A stretch of 18,005 nucleotides of DNA. Source: Arcicella sp043769985 (GTDB lineage: Bacteria > Bacteroidota > Bacteroidia > Cytophagales > Spirosomataceae). Shown one piece after another: positions 6,362 through 14,437 of the stretch. The position numbers were made by a program, and so were the translations under genes. The notes under the pieces are model-generated. The model did not search any database. It was not told the DNA's origin and saw only the letters and a program-made list of their open reading frames with translations. The first letter of the stretch is position 1; every line of letters begins with the position of its first letter. Location of the stretch: assembly GCA_043769985.1 (NCBI GenBank), contig JAYVIV010000116.1, forward strand, positions 1-18,005, given 5' to 3'.

Positions 6362-9256
6362 ATGAAGATAAACTTTCAGTATCAAGAAAAATTTGAGAAT
6401 CGTCACAACAATTCTAATGTAGCCGATCAAAAGGAAATGTTGGAAACCATTGGGGTTGATTCTATCCAAACCCTCATCAATCAAACCATTCCATCAACTA
6501 TTCGTCTTGGCAAGCCTTTGAATCTTCCTGCGGCAAAATCTGAAGCCCAGTTTTTGAGAGATTTCAAAAAAATGGCGGAGATGAACGAAACGTATAAATC
6601 ACACATTGGTATGGGTTATTATGACACCCACACGCCAACGGTGATTCTTAGAAATATCCTCGAAAACCCAGCTTGGTACACTGCCTACACGCCCTATCAA
6701 GCTGAAATTGCCCAAGGTCGTTTGGAAATGTTGCTGAATTATCAGACAATGGTACTTGATTTGACGGGTATGGAAATTGCCAATGCCTCATTGTTGGACG
6801 AAGGCACAGCCGCTGCCGAGGCAATGACGATGCTATACGGACAAAGAAAAGGTACGAAGAAAAACGCTGAAACTTTTTTCGTTTCTGAGCTTTGCCATCC
6901 ACAGACGATTGATTTATTGAAAACTCGTGCAACGCCTTTGGGAATTGAGATTTTAGTGGGTGACCACCGCAAAATCGACCTAACCAAAGAAGATATTTAC
7001 GGAATGATTGTCCAATATCCTGCTTCGGATGGGCAAATTTTTGATTACACCGCCCTCATTGAGTCTGCCCATGAATTGGGAATTTATGTGGTTGTAGCTT
7101 CTGATTTACTGGCACTTACCCTCTTGAAATCACCTGGTGAAATGGGTGCGGATGTGGTGGTTGGAACGTCGCAAAGATTTGGTGTTCCGATGGGTTTTGG
7201 AGGTCCTCATGCCGCATTTTTTGGTACGAAAGACGAATTTAAACGTCATCTTCCTGGTCGTATTATTGGCGTTTCGGTGGATGCACAGGGTAATCGTGCT
7301 TTACGAATGGCTTTGCAGACCCGAGAGCAACATATTCGTCGTGAAAAAGCAACTTCAAATATCTGTACAGCCCAAGTTTTACTGTCAGTAATGGCAGCAG
7401 CTTATGCGGTTTATCACGGTCCAGAGGGCGTGAAAGCCATTGCTGAACGAGTACACGGCTTGACGAAATTGACAGCTTTGGCATTGGAAAAATTAGGATA
7501 CAAAATAGAGACGACTGCTTACTTCGATACTATTAAAGTAAATGTGGCAGACAACGAAACTTTTCTTAAAAAAGAAGCCCTTGCCAGTGGAATAAATTTT
7601 CGCTATTACGAAGATTATAAATACATCGGAATCTCAATGGATGAGACTTGTTCGGTGCAAGACGTTCAAAATATTATTGGTGTTTTCGAGAAAATAGGCA
7701 CTTCGGAAGTTGAACTCAATACGCTTTATGATCAAGTTGATTATGCGTTTCCAGCTATATTGAAACGTAATACAAACTTCATGACTCACCCTGTTTTCAA
7801 TACCTATCACTCTGAACATGAGATGCTTAGATATTTGAAACGTTTGGAAAACAAAGATTTATCAATGGTTCATTCCATGATTTCTTTGGGATCTTGCACA
7901 ATGAAATTGAACGCAACCACTGAAATGATTCCCGTTACATGGGCAGAATTTGGGAACGTTCATCCATTTGCCCCCAAAAATCAGGTGCAGGGATATACCG
8001 CCATGATTACCCAATTAAACGATTGGCTTTGTGAGATTACTCGTTTTTCAGCCATGTCTTTTCAACCAAATTCGGGTGCTCAGGGTGAATATGCAGGTTT
8101 GATGGTAATACGTGCTTACCATGAATCTCGTGGAGATTTTAACCGTAATATTGCTCTAATTCCTTCTTCGGCACACGGTACGAACCCAGCTTCGGCGGTG
8201 ATGGCGGGGATGAAAGTGGTTGTTACGAAATGTGATGAAGATGGTAATATTGATTTGGACGATTTAAGAGAAAAAGCTGAATTACACGCTGCTAATTTAT
8301 CATGTTTGATGGTTACTTACCCTTCAACGCACGGTGTTTTTGAAGAGTCTATCATTGAAATTTGTGCCATGATTCATCAATACGGTGGACAAGTTTACAT
8401 GGACGGAGCCAACATGAATGCTCAAGTTGGTTTGACATCACCAGCTTCAATCGGAGCTGATGTTTGCCACTTAAATTTACATAAAACCTTCTGTATTCCT
8501 CACGGTGGTGGAGGTCCTGGGATGGGACCCATTGGCGTTGCTAAGCAATTAGTGCCGTTTTTACCTGGTCATGCGGTCGTTGGAAAAGTTGGAGGAAAAC
8601 AGGCTATTTCGGCTGTTTCGGCAGCACCTTATGGGTCGGCATCTATCTTAACAATCTCGTATGCGTACATTGCAATGATGGGCGGAGACGGTATCACTCG
8701 TGCCACAGAAATAGCCATCTTAAATGCTAATTATATCAAAGCACGTTTGGAAGGGCATTATCCAGTGCTTTACACAGGTTCTGAAGGACGTTGTGCTCAC
8801 GAGATGATTTTGGATTGTCGTCCATTTAAAATGTCAGCAGGAGTTGAAGCGGAAGATATTGCAAAACGCTTAATGGATTACGGTTTCCATGCACCAACGC
8901 TTTCTTTCCCAGTAGCAGGAACATTGATGATTGAGCCAACTGAATCAGAATCGAAATCAGAATTAGACCGTTTTTGTGATGCTATGATTGGTATTCGTGA
9001 GGAGATTCGTGAAATTGAAGAAGGCAACGCTGACAAAGCAAATAATGTCTTAAAACACGCTCCACACACACAGGCAGTAGTTTTAACCGAAAATTGGGAC
9101 CGACCATACACCCGTGAAAAGGCAGTTTTCCCTCTCCCATACACCAGAGAAAGTAAATTCTGGCCAACCGTTTCAAGAATTGATTCGGCTTATGGCGATA
9201 GAAATCTGGTTTGTAGTTGTGTTTCGATTGAGGAATACGAAGCGGTTGAGGAATAG
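6362..9256 (+). CDS. gcvP: Glycine dehydrogenase (decarboxylating), P protein of the glycine cleavage system
   Basis: This 964-aa PLP enzyme decarboxylates glycine and passes the aminomethyl group to the lipoyl arm of GcvH, feeding one-carbon units to tetrahydrofolate. The sequence is the full fused form, with an N-terminal half (SHIGMGYYDTHTPTVILRN, ENPAWYTAYTPYQAEIAQGR, LLDEGTAAAEAM) and a homologous C-terminal half (SLGSCTMKLNATTEM, QPNSGAQGEYAGL, SAHGTNPASAVMAGM). The PLP lysine is Lys708 in HLNLHKTFCIPHGGGGPG, where the glycine-rich loop is intact. It ends with the usual YGDRNLVCSC segment. Length matches single-chain bacterial GcvP. The gene has its own putative promoter and a strong terminator; gcvT and gcvH are not in the window, which is common in Bacteroidota. 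Confidence 0.98.
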   Translation: MKINFQYQEKFENRHNNSNVADQKEMLETIGVDSIQTLINQTIPSTIRLGKPLNLPAAKSEAQFLRDFKKMAEMNETYKSHIGMGYYDTHTPTVILRNILENPAWYTAYTPYQAEIAQGRLEMLLNYQTMVLDLTGMEIANASLLDEGTAAAEAMTMLYGQRKGTKKNAETFFVSELCHPQTIDLLKTRATPLGIEILVGDHRKIDLTKEDIYGMIVQYPASDGQIFDYTALIESAHELGIYVVVASDLLALTLLKSPGEMGADVVVGTSQRFGVPMGFGGPHAAFFGTKDEFKRHLPGRIIGVSVDAQGNRALRMALQTREQHIRREKATSNICTAQVLLSVMAAAYAVYHGPEGVKAIAERVHGLTKLTALALEKLGYKIETTAYFDTIKVNVADNETFLKKEALASGINFRYYEDYKYIGISMDETCSVQDVQNIIGVFEKIGTSEVELNTLYDQVDYAFPAILKRNTNFMTHPVFNTYHSEHEMLRYLKRLENKDLSMVHSMISLGSCTMKLNATTEMIPVTWAEFGNVHPFAPKNQVQGYTAMITQLNDWLCEITRFSAMSFQPNSGAQGEYAGLMVIRAYHESRGDFNRNIALIPSSAHGTNPASAVMAGMKVVVTKCDEDGNIDLDDLREKAELHAANLSCLMVTYPSTHGVFEESIIEICAMIHQYGGQVYMDGANMNAQVGLTSPASIGADVCHLNLHKTFCIPHGGGGPGMGPIGVAKQLVPFLPGHAVVGKVGGKQAISAVSAAPYGSASILTISYAYIAMMGGDGITRATEIAILNANYIKARLEGHYPVLYTGSEGRCAHEMILDCRPFKMSAGVEAEDIAKRLMDYGFHAPTLSFPVAGTLMIEPTESESKSELDRFCDAMIGIREEIREIEEGNADKANNVLKHAPHTQAVVLTENWDRPYTREKAVFPLPYTRESKFWPTVSRIDSAYGDRNLVCSCVSIEEYEAVEE

Positions 9257-9277
9257 ATAAATTATAGTCAAATTTTT

Positions 9278-9313
9278 AAGGGAGAAATGGCGTTTGCTAT
9301 TTCTCCCTTTTTT
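9278..9313 (+). terminator. Rho-independent terminator of gcvP
   Basis: AAGGGAGAAAT (9278-9288) pairs perfectly with ATTTCTCCCTT (9299-9309) around a 10-base loop, followed by a T-run to 9313. It sits 21 bases after the gcvP stop and just before the stop of the convergent regulator gene. In the minus direction the same stem is followed by TTAAAAATTT, so weaker termination of the regulator transcript is also possible. Confidence 0.92.
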
Positions 9314-9317
9314 GTTG

Positions 9318-10166
9318 TCACTTCCCCAAATGCCGCTTCTTAAAAGCCAAAGGATTTTCATTCGTAATTTTCTTAAATGTTCGATTAAAATAGGAGATGC
9401 TTTCAAAACCGCAATCGTAACACGTTTCGGTAATATTTTTATCCAATAACAAAAACTTCTTGGCTTGATTGATTCGGTAATGATTTAAAAATTCGGTGAA
9501 GGTTAAGCGAGTCATTTTTTTGAAATAACGACAAAATGCGGGGGCTGATAAATTACTTAAATTCGCCACTTCTTCAATATCAATTTTACGTCCATAATTT
9601 TCGTCAATGAATTGATAAAGCCTTTTCATTCGCTCTTGGTCTTTTTTGGTGTATTGATTTTCAAAGGAATTAGCGTGTAACAATTTTAAGTTCTCATCAT
9701 TAGCCAAAATTTGAAAAATACTCAATATCTCTAAAAACTGCTCAAAGTGAGGTAATGAGGGCAGTTTTATTAACCTTTCAGATACATTTCGCTTTGTTTC
9801 ATAACTAAAAGCAATCCCCAATTTTGCCTTCTCAAAAAGTTGATTAATCTTCAATAGTTCGGGTGTATGTGCAAAAGCATTACCCAAAAAATCTTGCCTA
9901 ATGTGTACAACAATCTCTTCATACTCAGTTTTCACGCCATAGTCAAAATTAAGATGGGGAATATTTGAGCCGATAAAAACCAAGTCGCTTTCTTCATATT
10001 GCGAAATATGCTCGCCCACGTGCCGAGTTCCGTTTGCCCCCACGATGTAAACCAACTCCAATTCAGGATGAAAATGCCAATAGAAAAAATCACTCAATTT
10101 TGGATTGACCATCAAATTGAATGAACTTTCTGTATCAGGTTTTATTTCCTCAAATTGTATTTGCAT
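9318..10166 (-). CDS. AraC-family transcriptional regulator with N-terminal cupin domain
   Basis: This 282-aa DNA-binding protein has a cupin sensor followed by two helix-turn-helix motifs. The sensor carries WHFHPELELVYIVGANGTRH (about 30-49), a common pattern in Bacteroidota sugar-responsive regulators, then SDLVFIGSNIPHL. The DNA-binding part spans about 182-280: the first HTH is in IEEVANLSNLSAPAFCRYFK, the second in ITETCYDCGFESISYFNRTF, closing with NPLAFKKR. Such proteins usually activate genes for uptake or breakdown of a carbohydrate or aromatic ligand. No transporter or catabolic operon lies next to it here, so the target is unknown. Its stop is five bases beyond the gcvP terminator, convergent with gcvP. 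Confidence 0.95.
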   Translation of the reverse strand: MQIQFEEIKPDTESSFNLMVNPKLSDFFYWHFHPELELVYIVGANGTRHVGEHISQYEESDLVFIGSNIPHLNFDYGVKTEYEEIVVHIRQDFLGNAFAHTPELLKINQLFEKAKLGIAFSYETKRNVSERLIKLPSLPHFEQFLEILSIFQILANDENLKLLHANSFENQYTKKDQERMKRLYQFIDENYGRKIDIEEVANLSNLSAPAFCRYFKKMTRLTFTEFLNHYRINQAKKFLLLDKNITETCYDCGFESISYFNRTFKKITNENPLAFKKRHLGK

Positions 10167-10453
10167 CGTGTATCACAGCCAACCTTGTGCATTTCATTTC
10201 AAAATTTTATGCTAAATGTGCGTCGTTTGCACCGCCACTTCTCCCGTAGAGAAGAGAAAAAAAGGGCGAATGAACTCTTCACGGCAGGGATGTTTGCCAG
10301 ATTGAGAAAAATTGCCGAATAAGTCTTTGAAGACAGTTTCTGAGGTTGATTTTAGCATATTTTTGGTGGGTTTTTTAGTAGTTATTTTTGTGTGAACATA
10401 AATAATTTAAGTTGGGATGGTTGTTTGTAAAGGCATAGACAACGACAGGAATT
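10167..10453. other. Intergenic region with repeats and a doubtful short ORF
   Basis: This 287-bp gap separates the AraC-type gene from the unrecognised 395-aa gene. It holds a small dyad (CTTCTC...GAGAAG near 10237-10253) and the palindromic repeat copy at 10420-10443. A 48-codon minus-strand frame from the ATG at 10358 to the stop at 10212 (starting MLKSTSETVFKDLF) has no recognisable relatives and is probably not a gene. No TAnnTTTG box was found before the AraC gene. Confidence 0.4.
10420..10443 (-). repeat. Degenerate palindromic repeat copy I
   Basis: GTTGTTTGTA and CATAGACAAC flank an AAGG centre. It is a diverged member of the same 24-bp family found in the helicase gene and lies 10 bases past the stop of the 395-aa gene, where it could form a hairpin at the end of that transcript. 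Confidence 0.65.
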
Positions 10454-11641
10454 TTACTTTACAATAATTTGAAAATTAATTCCATTCTTTTTGTACGAAT
10501 CATTAAATTTTTCGTACCCTTCGTCTAAAAGTTCAGTTCCTAATTTTATCAGTAACTCTCTCATAGAGAGTGGAATTGCCGTATTACTTGTTCCCGTAAA
10601 ACATATTGTATGTGCAATAGCCCACATATTGTCTTTACAATCATTTGAGAAATTCATATAATTTTCCTTATAATGATTTTTTACTCTTTCTTTGGAAGAT
10701 TTTGCAACTAATACCTTATCAAGTATTCTATCGAAAGTATCCATTATTAATGTGGGATTAACTAAATCACTTTTCGCATTTGAAATTATTTTATCGCAAA
10801 TTTCCATCAATTTAGTTCCTTCTTGCGTGACACTTTGGACAAAGCTACTTATATCCAAACCTACCATAATTAGTCTCGGGTTATTTTGCCATCTGTATTT
10901 ATCCTCCGTTTTAAATGGTAATAATTTAGCGTTAGTATGTTTAAATTCTCTCATCCAAAGGATTGAATATGCCCCATAGCCATTATTTTTGCCATAATTT
11001 AAACCACATCTTAGAAGTATATCACATTCACCATTTCTAAATTCAAAAAACTCTGTTATCCTATCATTTTTAACTTCTATGATGGATTTCGAGAAATCAA
11101 ATCTTTTATCATTCTGTGAACATAAATTTATAAATTGATCTCTAAAATCAATTTGATTGGTTACTTTATATGCTCCTGAAACAAAACCGTATATTGTATT
11201 GCTTGGAGTTACAAAAACATTAATTTTAGATAACTCTTTCTCTATTTTTAAAATAAAGTTTTGGAAGTCAGATTCAAGATTATAATGCAAATAGACCTTC
11301 ATTTGTCTCAATTGATTTGTAAAATTATCAACCTTATTCCATGATAGTTTTGCCTCATTGGATGTTTGGGTTTGTATAATATCTACATTTTCAACTTGCA
11401 CATAAGATTCATCTTTCTCATAAATTCTTAAAACTATTTGAGAGATGAATTGATCATTGAAAGTAGTATTGAATAATTTTTCACCATCTCTAATTTCAAC
11501 TTTGCATTTTTGGAAATTTTTCAAAATTCTAAAATCATCAAGTATTTTAAATTTTGGAGCTGTTAAAACTATTCTTTCCATTGTTCCTTCAAAGTCTATC
11601 AAAGTCTGTAACTCCGAAGGAACGGGTGCTTTTTCTATCAT
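10454..11641 (-). CDS. Protein of unknown function, 395 aa
   Basis: I do not recognise a family. The gene is a long, uninterrupted, clearly A+T-rich frame from the ATG at 11641 (MIEKAPVPSELQTLIDFEG). The product is rich in Lys, Asn and Ile and has no signal peptide or membrane helix, so it should be cytosolic. The N-terminal half alternates hydrophobic strands (VEIRDGEKLFN, FISQIVLRIYEKDE, MKVYLHYNLE). The middle holds GFVSGAYKV and a Cys-bearing CDILLRCGLNYG segment. The C-terminal third looks mostly helical (LMEICDKIISNAKSDL, MDTFDRILDKVLV). No nuclease, ATPase or HTH motif is visible. It lies 192 bp downstream of the HNH-like gene on the same strand with similar base composition, so the two may have arrived together. 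Confidence 0.75.
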   Translation of the reverse strand: MIEKAPVPSELQTLIDFEGTMERIVLTAPKFKILDDFRILKNFQKCKVEIRDGEKLFNTTFNDQFISQIVLRIYEKDESYVQVENVDIIQTQTSNEAKLSWNKVDNFTNQLRQMKVYLHYNLESDFQNFILKIEKELSKINVFVTPSNTIYGFVSGAYKVTNQIDFRDQFINLCSQNDKRFDFSKSIIEVKNDRITEFFEFRNGECDILLRCGLNYGKNNGYGAYSILWMREFKHTNAKLLPFKTEDKYRWQNNPRLIMVGLDISSFVQSVTQEGTKLMEICDKIISNAKSDLVNPTLIMDTFDRILDKVLVAKSSKERVKNHYKENYMNFSNDCKDNMWAIAHTICFTGTSNTAIPLSMRELLIKLGTELLDEGYEKFNDSYKKNGINFQIIVK

Positions 11642-11833
11642 CTATTTATTTTTTGTTTAGTTTACTGATTTTTTTAATAAGTGGGATTTTATATACTCTT
11701 AACATATTAATTTATAGTTCTATTCAACAAAATTTATTTCATATTCCATCTAATCTTAATTATTTAATGTACTGGTTTAAGTTGAATTGGAATATGTAAA
11801 AAATAGAAAGTAGATAAGACGATAGAAATCAAA

Positions 11834-12568
11834 TTACTTATCATTGAGCCATTTGAATGATTCTTTCAAAATACTTATTCTAATACTTTCCCATTCAAGT
11901 TTTGAAAATAAAATAATTGAACAATCTTTTTGATTTAATGCAAGATGATTAGGAAAAAACAATGGATGTCTTGAATTATTAAATGAAGTGAAAACTATAA
12001 TTTCATTCAAAAAAAGTATTGAAAAATTTTCATTCTGAACTATATGTATTATGTTATCAATGGGATTATTCTCTGGACAATATGCAATCCATACTTGAAT
12101 ATTGTCTTCAATATTTTCATAAAAAATTGAAGACCTTAATTTTTTAACGATATTTTCATTCAAAAAGGATTCGGGATATTTAATTTGGTTTAGATTTGCT
12201 CGCCAAATTACAGAATAGACTAAAAGTTTAATATCTAAAAAGTGATTAATTGGTATTTTAGAAAATGCAAATTCACCATCACTTAATTCTCGCTTTAAAT
12301 GTTTTAATTTATTATAAATTTGATTAGAAAAAGTTGTTTCAATTTTACTTAAATTGCTTTCACAAGTTGAACAAAAAATATAATCTTCTTTATGAATATC
12401 CTGAATTTTTTTAGGTGATAAATTTGTAGATTCGTGGGTAAGGCTAATTTTATACCCAGAAAATTTATTATCATTTTGACGTAGCATTGTTTTGCCAAAA
12501 AATTTAGGTATTGTATGTGAATTTTTTTTATCCGCTAAATTTATTTCACATAGTTTGCACTTTTCCAT
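11834..12568 (-). CDS. Zinc-knuckle, HNH-like protein
   Basis: The 244-aa protein begins MEKCKLCEINLADKKNSHTI with Cys4 and Cys7, then His18 in SHTIPKFFGK, and a second knuckle FCSTCE (Cys66 and Cys69) followed by SNLSKIE. This spacing (CxxC, then S/H-x-IP, then CxxCE) is the pattern of a widespread family of poorly studied HNH-like or treble-clef proteins. Some relatives of that fold are nucleases, but no complete catalytic HNH set is evident here. The remaining 170 residues are an A/I/N-rich body with no motif I can name, including a central WRANLNQIKYPESFLNE segment. Start ATG at 12568 places the first knuckle at the N-terminus as expected. Base composition is more A+T-rich than the left-hand genes, consistent with transfer. 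Confidence 0.7.
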   Translation of the reverse strand: MEKCKLCEINLADKKNSHTIPKFFGKTMLRQNDNKFSGYKISLTHESTNLSPKKIQDIHKEDYIFCSTCESNLSKIETTFSNQIYNKLKHLKRELSDGEFAFSKIPINHFLDIKLLVYSVIWRANLNQIKYPESFLNENIVKKLRSSIFYENIEDNIQVWIAYCPENNPIDNIIHIVQNENFSILFLNEIIVFTSFNNSRHPLFFPNHLALNQKDCSIILFSKLEWESIRISILKESFKWLNDK

Positions 12569-12685
12569 AATTACTTGTTTTTCGTAATACTTAATAAAAT
12601 GAAATTTGACAGGATGTAAATATCCCCACCCATCTAAACCAAAACCCCTTTCCCCACCAACAAAATCTCCTCCAAAAACTGTGTT

Positions 12686-12709
12686 GTTGTCTGTAAAGAC
12701 ACAGGATAA
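12686..12709 (-). repeat. Half-degenerate palindromic repeat copy H
   Basis: The left arm GTTGTCTGT is intact, the centre is AAAGAC as in the other diverged copies, and the right arm has decayed to ACAGGATAA. It lies in the 242-bp divergent gap between the HNH-like gene and xisH. Confidence 0.55.
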
Positions 12710-12788
12710 ACAGAATTAAAAATTGCCGTTTCTAAATGGGTTGTAATTTTTAATTATGAGTAATTTAATACAATCTACTAAAATAATT

Positions 12789-12796
12789 TAACTTTG
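12789..12796 (+). promoter_or_regulatory. Putative -7 element for xisHI
   Basis: TAACTTTG matches TAnnTTTG exactly and lies 14 bases before the xisH ATG, implying a very short leader. No -33 TTTG is seen at the usual distance. Confidence 0.45.
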
Positions 12797-12810
12797 TATA
12801 AATAAAACTC

Positions 12811-13224
12811 ATGGCAAAAGATAAAATTCATAATGCTGTACGGCGAGCGTTAGAGAAAGATGATTGGATAATTCTAAATGACCCTTTTTATATAGAAAGT
12901 GGTGGCGTTATGGTTGAAATTGACTTAGAAGCGGAAAAATTTATTACTGCACAAAAAGCCAACATCAAAATTTTAATCGAAATAAAAGGATTGAGCAGAC
13001 GTTCTTTAATCTATGATTTTCACAGTGCCATTGGGCAATACATAGATTATCGTGGTATTCTGAAAGATGAAAATATTAATCAAGAACTTTATTTGGCATT
13101 GCCTGAAATCATTTACGAGGAAATGAAAACAAAACCTTTTTATGCAAAACGCCTAACTGAAAACAATGTGAAGCAAATTATTATTGATATTGAAAACGAA
13201 ACAATACTGACATGGATAGAATAG
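12811..13224 (+). CDS. xisH: XisH family protein (PD-(D/E)XK-like)
   Basis: The 137-aa protein matches XisH across its whole length: MAKDKIHNAVRRALEKDDWI at the start, DLEAEKFITAQKANIKILIE followed by IKG in the middle, HSAIGQYIDYR, and a closing YLALPE...IIIDIENE segment. Asp38, Glu57 and Lys59, with the GQY motif, fit a PD-(D/E)XK nuclease-like core. In heterocyst-forming cyanobacteria XisH is needed, with XisI and the recombinase XisF, for developmental excision of the fdxN element. It is also found as a simple xisH-xisI pair in other bacteria, where its role is unknown. Its 3' end overlaps xisI by 13 bp, so the two are translated together. No recombinase gene is in this window. Confidence 0.92.
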   Translation: MAKDKIHNAVRRALEKDDWIILNDPFYIESGGVMVEIDLEAEKFITAQKANIKILIEIKGLSRRSLIYDFHSAIGQYIDYRGILKDENINQELYLALPEIIYEEMKTKPFYAKRLTENNVKQIIIDIENETILTWIE

Positions 13225-13529
13225 AACAATATAAAATGACAGTTAAAAATATTTTAGAAAATTTAGCTAAACGTGTCCCGAATAATCGACCAACATTGAG
13301 TAATCATTTGATTATCAACGATATTCAATCAGAATTTATCTTGATACTTAATGGTTGGCATAACAATAAACACTACTATAATGTGGTAGCTCACGTAGAG
13401 GTTACAGACAGTAAAATACTTATCCACGAAGAAAGTATTGACCCTACACTTTATGAAAGATTGATTGACCAAGATATTCCCGAAAGTGATATTATTCCTG
13501 TTTATCTTGAAAAACTGGAACTGGTGTGA
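13212..13529 (+). CDS. xisI: XisI family protein
   Basis: The 105-aa protein fits the XisI family: MDRIEQYKMTVKNILENLAK at the N-terminus, then the strand region FILILNGWHNNKHYYNVVAH, HVEVTDSKILIHEE, and the closing IPESDIIPVYLEKLEL. It is slightly shorter than the usual 110 or so residues. It begins inside the last codons of xisH in another frame, the standard arrangement for this pair, and the two products are presumed to form a complex. The biochemical role is unknown. Since XisH looks nuclease-like, XisI may control it, but that is only an inference. A palindromic repeat starts 12 bases after the stop. Confidence 0.92.
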   Translation: MDRIEQYKMTVKNILENLAKRVPNNRPTLSNHLIINDIQSEFILILNGWHNNKHYYNVVAHVEVTDSKILIHEESIDPTLYERLIDQDIPESDIIPVYLEKLELV

Positions 13530-13541
13530 ATAACCAGCGTT

Positions 13542-13565
13542 GTTGTCTGTGTCTCCACAGACAAC
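13542..13565 (+). repeat. Palindromic repeat copy F (intergenic, perfect)
   Basis: The core is identical to copy A in the helicase gene: perfect 10-bp arms GTTGTCTGTG and CACAGACAAC, loop TCTC. It lies 12 bases past the xisI stop in a convergent gap and could serve as a hairpin between xisI and the secreted-protein gene. Confidence 0.9.
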
Positions 13566-13582
13566 GGCTTATAAATGTTGGA

Positions 13583-13606
13583 GTTATCTGTAAAGACATA
13601 GACAAC
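13583..13606 (-). repeat. Degenerate palindromic repeat copy G
   Basis: It differs from copy B at four of 24 positions (arms GTTATCTGTA and CATAGACAAC, centre AAGA) and is followed by AACAGG as in other copies. It lies 17 bases from copy F and 41 bases past the stop of the secreted-protein gene. Together the two copies form an inverted pair like A and B. Confidence 0.75.
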
Positions 13607-13647
13607 AACAGGAGTGGTTCTACCGACCAAGTAAATATAAATCTGTC

Positions 13648-14157
13648 TCAGTTTGTAATTGTGAATGTATTTTTTAAATTATTGAACTTTTCCTGTAAAT
13701 TGTCAACGCCACCAATTTGAATAAGATAGGAGCGTTTGTTTTTAATAAAATAAATTGCTTTGGTTGGAAGACCATTTTGACTAAAAAAATATTCCACTGA
13801 TTTACCACCTTTATATGTTGAAATTTTGTATTCTATTCCTTCACCTCTTAAATTGGATGCGTAACTGTTTATAAATCGTTCATCAAAAATGTGGTAATTT
13901 GTTGATGAAATTTGTTTGTACGATGAGCTTTCATCAAAAATATTAATGTTGACAATAAATTTTTCGCTTTCATTGGCACAAACCAAAGCATTAATAATGG
14001 AAGTAACACCTTGTTGCTGTGACATTTCAATAAATAAATTATTTACTTTTAAATTGCATTCGCAATTTACCTTAATGTTCCCTCTTTGAATAAATTGATT
14101 CCCTTGTCCAATACAGTTTGTATAAATGAAAGACAGTAAAAAAAGTATTTTCTTCAT
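13648..14157 (-). CDS. Small secreted protein of unknown function
   Basis: The 169-aa protein starts with a signal peptide (MKKILFLLSFIYTNCIGQGN, likely cut after residue 17 or 18). The upstream Cys15 is not in a good lipobox, so a lipoprotein is less likely. The mature part begins with a CEC pair (Cys32 and Cys34) and alternates strands and short loops (KFIVNINIFDES, IEYKISTYKGGKSVEYFFS, KAIYFIKNKRSYLIQIGG), which suggests a small beta-rich periplasmic domain. The ending KFNNLKNTFTITN resembles small Bacteroidota proteins that monitor or bind something in the envelope, but no family is recognised. It is flanked by repeats on both sides (13542-13606 and 14231-14400) and is likely a stand-alone module. 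Confidence 0.7.
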   Translation of the reverse strand: MKKILFLLSFIYTNCIGQGNQFIQRGNIKVNCECNLKVNNLFIEMSQQQGVTSIINALVCANESEKFIVNINIFDESSSYKQISSTNYHIFDERFINSYASNLRGEGIEYKISTYKGGKSVEYFFSQNGLPTKAIYFIKNKRSYLIQIGGVDNLQEKFNNLKNTFTITN

Positions 14158-14230
14158 GTTTTTATTTTCAGTAATATAGTAACGGTTATGTGGGAATGTC
14201 CACGAGGTTGCTTTTTAAAAATGGCACACA

Positions 14231-14315
14231 CGGAAAAGTGTTGTGGCTGGTGGGGGCTTTGAAACTCGTTCGCCCGAACGTCCGATGATATAAATTACTA
14301 ATATTCAGTTACTTA
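14231..14315 (+). repeat. 85-bp repeat, copy 1
   Basis: Bases 14231-14315 match 15298-15382 at most positions, sharing TTGTGGCTGGTGGGGG, TTTGAAACTCGT, CGCCCGAACGTC and ATATAAATTACT blocks in the same order and spacing. It contains the small perfect dyad CGTTCG-CC-CGAACG. This copy lies between the secreted-protein gene and the end of the J-domain gene, and it accounts for part of a 280-bp gap without a gene. Confidence 0.85.
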
Positions 14316-14383
14316 CAAACGTTTGGTAGTTTCCGTTCGCCGAAACAAAAGTACAATAGAATTACAAATGTTCAATTACTTAC
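14293..14383 (+). repeat. Short direct repeat pair inside the gap
   Basis: The 24-base stretch at 14293-14316 recurs at 14360-14383 with three mismatches (shared AATTAC...AAT...TTCA and ATTACTTAC/GTTACTTAC blocks), 67 bp apart. A related stretch occurs at 15360-15383, at the end of the DUF4407 gene. Between them, GTTTCCGTTCGCCGAAAC at 14329-14346 is a partial dyad. Confidence 0.65.
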
Positions 14384-14437
14384 GTCCGCCCCCTTTTTCA
14401 TAAATACTATATTGGTGGCAGCCATTTCTTCGTGTCA

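Noticed and set aside
7137..7391. ORFs inside gcvP in other frames
   Set aside because: They are shadows of a long, well-conserved enzyme gene and show no protein family features.
10212..10358. 48-aa minus-strand ORF in the gap before the AraC-type gene
   Set aside because: No family resemblance, no ribosome site or promoter seen, and part of it covers a small dyad; kept only as a note in the intergenic entry.
13526..13720. 64-aa plus-strand ORF after xisI
   Set aside because: It is read through two palindromic repeat copies, which lack stops in every frame, and then antisense to the secreted-protein gene; no protein-like pattern is seen.
14221..14400. Integron attC sites as an explanation for the repeats around the J-domain genes
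   Set aside because: I could not find the paired GTTRRRY and RYYYAAC core sites in the right layout, and no integron integrase is in the window.
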